Assembly (NCBI RefSeq): GCF_040954645.1
Contig: NC_092806.1
Span: forward strand, 2,914,001-2,978,000
Direction: 5' to 3'
Length of the DNA: 64,000 nucleotides
Source of the DNA: Diabrotica undecimpunctata
Taxonomy: Eukaryota; Arthropoda; Insecta; Coleoptera; Chrysomelidae
Part shown: positions 11,590 through 21,811 of the stretch, in pieces
How positions within the stretch are numbered: the stretch's first letter is position 1
Layout: the number at the start of each line of letters is the position of its first letter
Position numbers and translations under genes: made by a program
Notes under the pieces: generated by a model
Databases searched by the model: none
What the model was told of the DNA's origin: nothing
Seen by the model: the letters and a program-made list of their open reading frames with translations, nothing else

Positions 11590-12729
11590 TGATTATATGT
11601 TATTTCGCAACTGTTCTTTCCATTTCCATTTCCAACAGCTATATCTACATTTTTTAAAGTTACTGGATTCGACATTACAGGAATACAATTCGCAAGTTTT
11701 AAAACTGTTACAAATTGAAGAACTGTTTGGTGACCTTAAGGAATCTTTAAATATTTCAGACTGAACGTTCTTAGGCATTTTTCAGAGGTTTAAAGCAGCT
11801 AACATCTGCTATTTGAAGGATTCTGGGAGCATTTGGATATAATGCAACGAGTATTATTTGAAGCTTTGTACAAAGGGTACTAAATTCATAGCTCATGTGA
11901 ATTTTGTGACCATCCACAAAAAGAATAATGAGAAACTGTATTTCGTTTTTGCAAAGATTGCGAGGGAGTATATTTAAAATAAAGTTTACAAATAATTCAG
12001 ATTTCATCCAGCCTTATCGCCCACGCATCAGGAACACTTTTACCAACAACAGTAGGAAGCTTCTTATAGGGGTAAATGATCATCGGAGGAGTTACTGAGC
12101 CAGCAGCCGAGAAGGTGAACATCACAGTAATATTGGCCTTTGTTGGTTCTTGATCCATCTGGTAAATATTTTTAGCACCATGATGAGCAGCAACTTTATC
12201 CTCCTTAGGACAAAAGAAGAATCAATTTATGTTATCTAGTTATCTAAATAACTTTTCGTCTTTAAATAATTTTTTATGTCGGAAAACCAGTATTTTATGT
12301 CATCAGAAACGCAGCTGCTTGATTTAGTTACCGCTTCTGGAGTTCTTAGGATCAAGTTTGGATGATACTTAAAAAAGGCTTCATACCAGTGTCTTCTAGG
12401 TTGGTTGCCCTTGAACGGAGTCTTACTTGGATCGGCGTCAATAAAAGTTTTCACTGAAAACTGAATATCGTCCCTTCTTCTGGGAAAACTTTCCCTGTGA
12501 CAGTCAGTAATCCACTCCTTTAACACATCATTCTCATGTTTTGTTATGTACGTTGCAGGCCCGTGGCCAATTTATGTGTCTTAAGGGTTTGTCTAGCAAT
12601 TCTATGTTTTCTTGCTTCCAGTTTCTTGGGTATTCCGTTTCTAATGTCTGTTAAAGCATTCTGAAGGACTGTCTCGGTATACCTTTTCTGATATTTAGTA
12701 TCTCTTTTGACTTTTGGCATGGTAAACAA
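11590..12729 (-). pseudogene. pogo/jerky-type DDE transposase, decayed
   Basis: Read right to left, the relic starts MPKVKRDTKYQKRYTET at about 12718, a psq-like helix-turn-helix. A CENP-B-type DNA-binding region follows (MLKEWITDCHRESFPRRRDD, ending near 12236 with GNQPRRHWYEAFFKYHPNL). The DDE domain shows MDQEPTKANITVMFTFSAAG near 12140 and a second Asp block VDGHKIHMSY near 11900. Its end, near 11770, reads PRILQIADVSCFKPLKNA. A C-terminal part with NSFKTCELYSCNVESSNFKK lies in another frame (11593-11778). At least three frame breaks make it non-functional. The superfamily is clear. Its terminal repeats were not established. Confidence 0.85.
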
Positions 12730-14040
12730 TCTAAAAAAACAGTGAAATGTTCACTTTACAAACAAAAATGATTATTATTTTTATATCTTCATGTCATCAT
12801 CTCAATAACTAATAATGGAAAAGTTTATTAATATTGCTGGTACCAATGACTACATCTTACCAGTAATTCCGGAGTTTAAGTTATTGGCATAAGTGCCACT
12901 AATTGCTCGCGGTACTTCCCCAAGACCTAGTAACCGACACTTTTTATTTTTAAGAACAGCTTAAAAAATACGCAAAAAATAATAGCAAAATTTCAGTAAA
13001 ATAGTATTTTTAAAAGTGGAATTACTAAATACTGTACTTATAATGGACAGCGACTAATAAAAGCAAATCACAAACCTACTGCATTCTTAAGAAAGTTGCT
13101 AAGAAACTTACCTTGTACGATGGTGTCAACAATCGCAAGCCAACGTCTGCAGCCATATGCAAATACAAAACCAATACGCTACATTACCCACAAACAAGAA
13201 TGCGCCATCTATCAAATAGTGTACGGATTCCTCCTTTTCTTATAAAATAGCAAAAATATTCGTGCCAATAACTGGGCCCTTGCCGACTATTAGGTCACTT
13301 ACTTTATATTAGCTTGATTTTAGCCAGGGCGGTGTTGTTAGAGGAATCAAATGGTTGTGCATAGAAAATAGTGCGTTAAGGAAAAAAAAGAGACAAGTTA
13401 CAAGATTTATATATTTTTATATTAAGTCTTCTGTACTTTTATATTTGTTTTCCAAAAGTCACGAGCGCCATCTCTAATTAAACAACTTTATCTTACGTTA
13501 ATAATTTCATCTAACCATACTTTATGATGGACCTAGCCACGGCTCTGTCTTCTCAGTATAAGGATTTGTGGATCTCAGATTGCTCTTATTAGCGGTCTCG
13601 GGATTCTCCGATGAATCACAAGAACGGGGTGAAACGTCGGAGGGGTGTTGACGTGTAATGAATTGAAACAGCACGGGGGACGGGACAAGCCCTGGAAGGT
13701 GAACGGGTTTTAGGAGATTACAACAATTTTGAGTCCCGTGGGGTTGCTAACTGTGTATGCTCTAGGCCTTTTTGTGAGATTCGTGATGACCTACATTCAA
13801 TGTAATGTTTGGAAAGGGCAACAAGGGTTTTATTTAGGTAAAGTAGAAAAAGAATTATCCTTAATCTGCAGATAAGGTGGTATACATTTTATGACTTGCA
13901 ATATATAAGATTTTTTAAATAAGTTTTGTTAGAAAAAAGATTATTAGCAATTAATATTTTATTTTATACACGAATATTTCTGACTTTTTTACGGGTTCGC
14001 GGATTACAATTAACCCTCTTGTAGGGTGTGATTAACTCAT
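12730..14040. other. mixed spacer with a GC-richer block at about 13540-13760
   Basis: No coding match. 13540-13760 is richer in G and C than its surroundings. It contains CTCCGA...TCGGAG (13606-13642) enclosing GATGA and GAAACGTC (see findings). The rest is AT-rich. Confidence 0.4.
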
Positions 14041-14049
14041 TTTATACTT

Positions 14050-14530
14050 CCTTATTTTATATCTCTTCGATAGGATGGTTCTGATTTTTAAATGTTTTTT
14101 TACTGATACTTTTCCTTTTTTTGGGAGATTTTGGAGACATATCTTCTTGATTTGCTTAAAACAGTTAAACAGTTTTTACTTTTCTTAAACATTACTTGAT
14201 CATCAGCACTTGACCATTCTGATTTTTTAAAACACTTGAGAAAATTATAGCGGGAAATCCTAACTCCAAAGGATTTATAAAGCCATTAGTTTATATCTCT
14301 ATAAGACGATGGTTTTAATTTTTTAATGATTTTGCTTTAGCTTTTGCCAACGCTACTTTTGCTTTTTTTTGGCGGTTTTGGCAACCTATTTTCTTGCTAC
14401 GCATTATACAGTTTTTTCCTTTTACAATTTTCTTCTGAACATTGTTTCACCAGAAGCAGTTGATCATCATGCTGAGTACATCGTTGTTACTAAACGGTGG
14501 GAATCTTTTCACTAAAAGTTTTCCGTAGAC
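14050..14530. repeat. two diverged copies of a roughly 235-bp unit
   Basis: 14055-14290 and 14291-14530 align by eye from 'tatctct...gatggtt' through a T-rich run and TTTTGG, then ATCTTCTTG or TTTCTTGCT, then CAGTTTTT, to GATCATCA. On the minus strand each can be read as a lysine/proline-rich line: QEDMSPKSPKKRKSIS in one, QENRLPKPPKKSKSS in the other. A similar VPPKTPKPRLKI occurs at about 14865 in a 106-codon minus frame (14559-14879). This may be a decayed repeat-coding gene or simply an old duplication. Confidence 0.4.
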
Positions 14531-15119
14531 CATTTCAAAGTTATGGATAATAACTTGATCAAAAGATTAAAAAAAGGAAGTTGTTTTCTAGTACTAATTT
14601 GGAATAGGCTGTGATATTATCCAAAAATAATGAGTTTTCCATTGTGCTTTTTAATTTTTGCTTTAAATTTTTTAGCCTTGCGGTCATAATCTTTCTCATC
14701 ATGCAAGTGATTTTGTTAGATATCGATTTTAAAGGCAATGTGTTAATAAGAGATCCTTTACAGCATCTATGGATTTTCCTTTTTTTGATGATTATCAGGT
14801 TTTCTCTATCACCCTCCATATTAGCACAAAATAAAATTTTCAATCTTGGTTTTGGGGTTTTTGGTGGCACGTCAGTCACAGGACCGAAAATCGTAATCTT
14901 GGTATTTAAGAAAAAATGGACGAAATAATTAAAAATAAAGACAATGATTAAAATAGTGAAAGTGATGTAAAAAAATATGAAATTTTTACGGCAAATATTA
15001 TAGATATAGGCTACTGGTGTGAAATACTAAAAAAGGTACAGATTTTTTTACTTTTTGATGACAAAGGCGAGCTAACTGTCAAAACAATAATCAATCAAAA
15101 AGAATAATCGTTGAGTTAT

Positions 15120-15690
15120 AAGTTCTTAGGGAGAGTAAAACGCTTAGGCAGGATATGTATGTAAAGAAACTTAGAAGGATAATGGTAACATATAATAAAA
15201 ATGACCAAAACTTTGTGCAACGCTTGATGATGACATACAGGGAATGTTACCATGAAAACTCTTGTATCCAAAATACCATATAGCTTTTGCACTGACAGAA
15301 GGCAGGAGATATCGAACAGCCTATTTCCTAGAAGGTTCGTAGCAAGATTTGAAAGAAGAAAACACCGTTCAACCTAAAGAGTTGAGAGTAGGAAAAATAG
15401 AGAAAGCAGCTAATAGCATAAAAAACGGTAAAGGTCACAGTCCAAACGGTATGACGCTTAAATATTTAACGCTAATAATTAAGGAAAAATACAACGTTAT
15501 ACTAAGAATAGTAAACGAACTACTAAACGATCGAAAATTTTCAGAAGAACTGAAAAAAAGCTGAGTAAACTCCTAGCTAGATTATTTTGAAATCCGGAAA
15601 AAGTCCAAACGAATAAAGTTCGGGCAGATGGTCTGTCTTTTAAAATTCTTGAGAAAATTTTATTAAAATCTAATTAACAATCTCTTAAAG
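15120..15690 (+). pseudogene. R1/Jockey-like LINE RT N-terminal fragment
   Basis: A plus-strand frame (15349-15564) contains ELRVGKIEKAANSIKNGKGH, then SPNGMTLKYL and VNELLNDRKFSEELKKS. These correspond to the family's 'A...KNGKAPGPDGI...NELL..G.FP..WK' block at the start of the RT fingers. After a stop, KSGKSPNE and GRWSVF-ILEKIL equivalents are readable to about 15690. Upstream (15120-15345) a basic linker is weakly readable. It is truncated at the right, against a piggyBac relic on the opposite strand. Multiple stops make it dead. Confidence 0.7.
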
Positions 15691-15699
15691 GTTTGTATC

Positions 15700-16560
15700 T
15701 ACCGTTATGTTGTAAAACATTGTAAAACATGGTCTAATGTTACATTTTGACACATATTTGTCGTGTAGCCATTCTTACGAAAATCAGTATCTTCCTTTTG
15801 GTCCACAGATAAGCCAGTGTCCCACGTTGTCTTTCCTAGGTATGTCATGTGGTCGACTTTTAGTAGGAAATAGAATTCTTTCGACCACACATATCTAATA
15901 GATATGTAAAATTACTATAGTATTATCATCTAGCCCTACTAGGACTGTGATTTTTAATCCGAAAAGAGAATTAGGGGCCTTAGTTTGAAAAATCGGTCTT
16001 AAGTATTTAAGGGATACCTGAGAATTATAAACAAAATGTAAGTATCTTCTAATTTTAATAAAACGTCGTATTATGTCGGCTACTTTGTCAATTCGAGTAT
16101 TTCTGGTCTAATAATTACTTAAAGCAGACAACTTTATAATGCTCATAGTAAGAGTTATGGAAATATATTCTGTAAGTTCTGTATTAGTTAGATGTAAAGG
16201 AAACCTGTTTTTTCAGTCGAATAAATATTAGTTTGGTGCACAATATCAGCCATTATATCCAAAGAGAAAAATTACGTAAGATATTCCTGTGATGATAAAA
16301 TTTTGGTTCGTTCAGATAGAGGTAAACCTAAAACATAATTTGTAGGTATGTATCCATCTGACCAAGTATATTTCACTACTTGTTTCTTTTATTTTCTTGG
16401 GTTGTGGCTCCTCCAAGGTATTTCTTCCTACTCAATATCAGATTCTTCTATTACCTACTACATATATGTAGTTCTATCTATTTGCATTTCATAATATTCA
16501 TCTTCCCAAGCTGCAGCTAAACGGTTATCAAAATGCTTACTTTTGACGTCCTCATCATCG
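15700..16560 (-). pseudogene. piggyBac transposase 3, heavily decayed
   Basis: Minus-strand translation gives WSDGYIPTNYVLGLPLSERT (about 16370), FSLDIMADIVHQTNIYST (about 16250) and LTEYISITLTMSIIKLSAL (about 16160). IIRRFIKIRRYLHFVYNSQ (about 16060) and NVTLDHVLQCFTT near 15710 follow. These match in order the piggyBac 'FFD..L..IV.QTNLY...', 'GI..MGI.KLP', 'RF..I...LHF' and '.LDN.FTS' blocks. Many stops and shifts are present. Ends and TTAA flanks were not found. The right-to-left order is consistent throughout, so this is one element. Confidence 0.7.
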
Positions 16561-17299
16561 GATACACTTTCTGTATGTGATACATATGCCCTAACTAAAA
16601 CTAACGTAATAATATTAAATAAAACGAAAGAGAAGAGATATCAATATTTCTAAAGAGAAAATTGATGTCTTTATGTTGTAACCATTACCACTTAAGACTC
16701 TTAAAAATAGAAAATAACTGTCTTTTAGATTATAACTACACTTTTCCTAAGTGTATTCTGAATAAATTACAGCAAAATAGCTGTTGTTACATAGCGATTT
16801 GTTTATATTTAATTATTAACTCGGAACTACAACACTGCTGTTGAAATCTCACATTCGAAATGATGTTTACTAACTTAAAATATTTTAATACTGGTGGCGT
16901 ACATGCTAGAATCATAGACGAACGGTTGTTGTTTGTATACCACACCAACATACTGTGGTAAAATTCGACGTAGGTATATGGAAATTTTGCAGTTTGGGGT
17001 CAACGTAGCTTGAGAGCAACAAGCGCGCTTACAGGGTTAAAAAGGCACACTTTGCCGCCTTGGTGCGGCAAGAGATTTTGGGGCGAAACCTAAAAATAAA
17101 ATTAGACAGCTGGATAAATCCACACACGGAAAGAAAAAATGTAACGGCTTACTACATACGTCCATCTTACAGACAAAAAAATTGTCAAACCACGTAATGG
17201 TAGTACTTAATCTTACCTGAAATTGTAAATATTTTATATTAGTAATCGTATGTCCTTATTTTTGAAGCCTAGCGAAGCCTTTAAAACGAGTGAAAGAAA
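16561..17299. other. spacer, nothing recognised
   Basis: No coding match. A stretch at about 16980-17060 (CTTGAGAGCAACAAGCGCGCTTACAG and CCGCCTTGGTGCGGC) is locally GC-rich but has no motif I can name. Confidence 0.45.
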
Positions 17300-17580
17300 T
17301 TTTTAAGAATTAACAGAACAGATTTAATCACCCGTCGTTTTTTGAGGGTTGGGTGATACGCTGTACCAATCATAAAGATTCAACTGGCGGCAATCAACGA
17401 AAATTTCCCTCGAAAGCGTGTTCCGTCAATCACGTGCTTTGTTTTGGCGGGGGAGCTAATAGTTTTAGCCGGGAGTTTGAATTTACGAGTTGTGTTCCGT
17501 TTAATTCATTACGAACCTGTTAAGAACCGATTAGATTTTATCGATTTAATTTCGATTGTCAGTTTGAACGTTATAAGTTA
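17300..17580. other. GC-richer block, possible promoter or 5' exon remnant
   Basis: The block has more C, G and CpG than its AT-rich neighbours (for example CACCCGTCG, GGCGGCAATC, GGCGGGGGAGC). It lacks any long open frame. Such blocks can be promoters or ancient transposon ends. Nothing in the sequence settles this. Confidence 0.25.
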
Positions 17581-18534
17581 GAACAAGAAGGAAATATACA
17601 AAAGAGAGGATGTCTTGATCTTGCGTGTACCAATGATTCCAAGTCACAATTAGTCTTATGTCAAAAAGCCGTCATATCGCGTCATCGTTGTATATTTACG
17701 CACTGCAAAAATAAACAAAAATATTGTTTATCAGAAAGCATTTAATTGATTTTTTTAATAAATAATATCTTTGAGTATATTTATTTTTGGGTTTCTGTTA
17801 ATTTTCAGGTATTAAAATTTGAGACTTTATTTAATAATTCCAAGGTGGTAGGAAGTTCGCCAGGTCAGCTAGTAATAATATCTAAAAAGATATTAATATT
17901 GTTCTTGAATTTTCATTTTATATTTTTAAACATAAATATTTTTTATAGATTTTAGCAGAATGTCAAATCATGTGTACAAACCGCGGTTTTTTAAATCCAT
18001 AAATGGCAAAATAAAATTTAATCGCTTTATAAAAATGGCACATTTACAGCTCGTACTGCAATTGACTCTTATTGGAAACCATTGATCGGTAAAAATAAAT
18101 TAAAACCGCACTTATATATTCTATTTGCCATTTTAATGTTTTTAACTGATATTATTAAAAAACCGTCCATCGATTCATTGGAAAGGGCTGCTGGATATAG
18201 AGTACGTAATAAATAAAGTACATATAATTGAATTTCAGTCGACATTAAATAAGTTAAAACTAAAATAAATGAAGTATATAGTGGATTTAATTTTATAAAA
18301 GTAATTAAAATATACAGGTGGTTAAGTTGATTTTTATTAAATTCGTCTGTTATACAGAATATCAAATGATTCTTAAGAAAATACTTGTTTACAGTAAATT
18401 TAGGTATTTTTTTATGAATGGTGTCAAACGAAATAATTTTGATCTAGAAGGCAGATTTGGTATGTGCGTTGAAACAAACTTTCCAGTACAGCAATATTAT
18501 TTATAGCAAATTTGGGCGTCTAGTTTTGGAAATG

Positions 18535-18662
18535 ATTCGAAGATACATCAGGAAGTCCGACAAAATTAAACAATTCCTACGGCCCAGAAATAACTAACGA
18601 AGAAGTAACTATGGCCATTAAGCGGATTAAAGATGGGAAATCATCAGGACCTGATGAGAATT
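18535..18662 (+). pseudogene. RTE-like LINE RT scrap
   Basis: A short plus-strand reading gives GPEITNEEVTMAIKRIKDGK followed by SSGPDE, matching the conserved 'EI...EV..AI...K.GK..GPDEI' block at the start of RTE-type reverse transcriptases. It is cut on both sides: the left lacks endonuclease sequence and the right runs into an inverted repeat arm at about 18701. Confidence 0.7.
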
Positions 18663-18699
18663 GGTTACCTTTTATATTCGTTTTTTACATACTATGTAT

Positions 18700-19680
18700 T
18701 TTTGAAGTTATACTTCTATACGCGCGCTCCACGCTGGAAATTTGTATGGGAGTGAATCTGTGAAATCATTACATATGTAAGATAATGAGTAAGAGAGAGA
18801 CAGAAGATATATTTTGTCTCTCTTCCTCTCTTGAATATAAAAATGTTCCTTTCGTATATATAATTTAATATTATATATATATTATATAAAGATATATATA
18901 CATATAATATTATATATATAATAAAATATTTATTAATATTATTATTTATGAGATATATTTTGTATTATTTATTAAATGTTCATAATTATATTAGTCTTTT
19001 GTATTTCAAAATAATAATCTCAATAAATCACTGTATGATCCAGAACTGTCAATTTTGAAATACATTTCTGTCATGTCCTAGGTAGTATAGTGGTCAGTAT
19101 CCCCGCCTGTCACGCGGGAGACCGGGGTTCGATTCCCAGTCGGGAAGGACTTTTTTATTAATATTATTACATGGTAAATTAAACATATATGCGTAAGTAG
19201 AAAATTTATGTATATTATTGTCATTTTTAAATACTTATGAATATTGCGTTTTAATTTGTATTGTATTATTATATTGAATTATGTTGCACTGTATTGTAGT
19301 GTGTTTTTTTATGTATATTATTGTCATTTTTAAATACTTATGAATATTGCATTTTAATTTGTATTGTACTATTATATAACAAAATAAACAATGAATTTTA
19401 CTGCAGAGTATGTGTAAAAAAATTTTTGCATTCAACTCCTTTCATACATATATGAAAATAAAAATATACATTTTCATGAAAATATTGATTCAATCCTTCA
19501 TTTACTACTCATATACTCCTATTACAGGTCAAAAGTTGTTTATTAATTGTTAGTAAGTGGTTATTAATTATGTTTCTCTTTCTGCTATGTCTTACCTATA
19601 GCATTACATATGTAATGATTGTGCAGATTGACTCCCAAATAAATTTGTAACGGCGAATGCGTGTATAGAAGTGTAACTTT
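18700..19680. repeat. inverted repeat pair enclosing a tRNA-Asp
   Basis: The left arm (18700 to about 18805) and right arm (about 19575-19680) are inverted copies. Both contain TACTTCTATAC/ACACTTCTATAC, AAATTT, TGGGAGTSAATCTG and AATCATTACATATGTAA, then a weaker AGAGA-rich part. The space between holds AT-rich DNA, a 72-bp direct duplication (19205-19276 and 19308-19379) and the tRNA. They may be the ends of one non-autonomous transposon or two head-to-head copies of a repeat. Target duplications were not found. Confidence 0.6.
19076..19147 (+). tRNA. tRNA-Asp-GTC: tRNA-Asp (GTC), partly decayed
   Basis: The 72-nt sequence contains the D arm TAGTATAGTGGTCAGTA, the anticodon arm CCCGCCTGTCACGCGGG with a perfect stem and GTC anticodon, and a T arm with box B GGTTCGATTCC. 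A poly-T run that could end Pol III transcription starts at 19151. Against the animal tRNA-Asp pattern, the acceptor stem TCCTAGG/TCGGGAA has two mismatches and the T stem CGGGG/CCCAG has one. It may be a pseudogene or a recently decayed gene. No CCA is encoded, as expected for a nuclear gene. Confidence 0.8.
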
Positions 19681-20884
19681 CACCGGCAGTCCCACTGGAC
19701 TGCCACACCCGTTTTTTTTTTGACTTGTCACAAAAAATATTTGTGTTTGTTAAGTAGTTAAGTAAATAAACTGTACAAACTATGGTCGAAATGAATCCAT
19801 TACAAAGACAAAGAAAATCCATTACTTCCAAGAATTGAGAATAAGTTTGTACTGCTTTGTACAAATTGACGTTATATTTTTATGAAAATTGTATATTCGT
19901 AAATAAATCAATAAATTGTACTCCTTTTAAAAACCAATATAAATAGAAGCAATCAAAAATAGTTGGTTGTTTAGCCTCTAAAAAAAATAAATATATTTGT
20001 TTATTATAAAATACTTTCTAATAAAAAAGAAATAATTAGTTTATGCTATATCCCACAAACTCTCGTTTCAATTTCCACCCGAAACCCCAAAATTGCTTAT
20101 TGCGGTCTGCTTCTGACATTGGTCCATTCATCATTTTTGTATATGTTTAGAAAAAACCACATCTGCAATAAACTTTTACTAATAAAAAATAAAGTTGTTT
20201 CCCCAATTCAGTCACGTCTTCACTTTTCAACTGCTCTTCTTGACAATAAAATATTCCTGAAATATTATAGGCAATACCGAATTGGGACAAGTTCCCCAAT
20301 AAAAAAGTTTTCTGGGATTTTTGGATGGAAATTAGTTTTTCAACGACTAGTTTAACAATCCGAAGTCTATCTATGAAAATTTATGGAGCATAAAAATGCC
20401 CGAAACCAAGATATATGTTCGGTAAAATGATTTTGAAATATGAAAAAATATATTCGTACAATTTTTTTTTAAATCAATATAAAAATAAATTATGCACAAG
20501 ATTCAGTTAAACATTATACACAAGGTAAAAGGTATTAGTGACAATTTTTATTTATTTACTTTTCCAGAGATATTAAGTTGATAATTTTTCTTTTTTTTTT
20601 ATTTACAAAAACCCGCTTCAACCTAACAAGGTTATTAGCGGAAAGGTAACAGTTAATTACACTTTGCTTAGTAAATAAAAGTCTTTTAAAAACAAAAGTA
20701 AGTTAAGTATAGTGTTTTTTTAATTTAAAATGTCTTTAACATTGTTTCTACCATGTTCTACTGTTAATATAGTTTGCAGTATCTAAAATTTTATTTTTAA
20801 GAATCTCTGTATTGTTAATTATTGCCACTTCAACTCCATTTTCTAGCCACTAAATAGATATATAGTGGCTCAAAACATGTACAC
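19681..20884. other. AT-rich spacer
   Basis: Several open frames under 90 codons, none with motifs. The minus-strand frame 19604-19864 overlaps the inverted repeat arm and is not credible as a gene. Confidence 0.5.
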
Positions 20885-20940
20885 CTAGACACTGATGATG
20901 GAATATGGATTCCGAAAACGTTTTGTCTTTATGTCATAGT
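20885..20940 (+). ncRNA. hammerhead-ribozyme-like motif (candidate)
   Basis: CTGATGA (20892-20898) is followed by a perfect short stem GGAAT-ATGG-ATTCC (20900-20913), then GAAA (20914-20917) and, eight bases later, GTC (20925-20927). This is the order of a hammerhead core: CUGANGA, stem II, GAAA, then GUC cleavage site. CTA-GACA upstream can pair with TGTC-a-TAG downstream as a stem I. Stem III would be minimal, as reported for hammerheads in Penelope-like elements. The likeness is in primary motif and one stem only; activity is unproven. Confidence 0.4.
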
Positions 20941-21809
20941 CCGTTTGGGTTTTTTAATTTATATACCTTTTATAAAAGATTTTAACAAAAAATTTTTGTT
21001 ATACATAGTATACAGCCAGCTACAGGAACTTAATTTCCTTGTGGATGTTAAATGAAAATTCTTTCGACTAGAAAGATATTGGGTTCCTGTGAGATAAGAG
21101 TTTGGTCCAGGAGCTTTTAGAGAGACTGTTGTGGCAATAGTGTATGCAAGAGACGTTGAAAAGCAGAGGAGATAGCAGGCGAGTGTAGAGCAGCTGAGAG
21201 TATGAACAAAAGGTGGGTAGACCACAGGCGTAAGAAGAAAAGAAGCCAGTAGAGAATTCTTGAAAATAAAATGTTAGTTTGCTAAATAATCAACAAAGAC
21301 TTTCAACTACGATCATAACTAGATCATAATTAATTTAGTTTCTTTTTTATATTAACTGATTTCATTTCACAATAATCCTTTAATTCAGATAAAAAAAAAT
21401 TAGTAGAAGTAATATTTCTTGAACAAAAATTTTTATCTTAAAAAAGAAAACACAAAAAAGAAATCTTTTATTTGAATACAAGTCCAAAAATTATTGATAA
21501 TGTGTATAGGATTTTTAACGAATTTGTAATTTGAATTATACGGATTAGCGCATATGATATATATGATTTTGATTAATTGTAAAATTGTCTGACTTAATAA
21601 TTTTTTGTTATTTATTTTTAATAAATTATTTAATAATTTAATATCACAAAATTATTTGGTTTAATTTATTTTCCTATTGTCTATCCTACTCTCAAAGGCA
21701 ACTGTTTAAAGAATACTTTGAAGCCACTTATTATAATCAACCATAAAAATAGCCTGGGATCATCGGATCTGTAATCCGATGTAACTTAAATAGAGAAACC
21801 TAAATAAAA
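20941..21809. other. AT-rich spacer
   Basis: Nothing recognised. A minus frame 20959-21225 (88 codons) is Ser/Leu/Tyr-rich without a known motif. It could be the body of whatever repeat carries the hammerhead-like motif, but no RT was seen. Confidence 0.45.
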
Positions 21810-21811
21810 TA

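Noticed and set aside
19235..19435. 66-codon minus frame rich in Ile, Asn, Gln and Lys
   Set aside because: It falls in an AT-rich direct duplication; composition explains the open frame.
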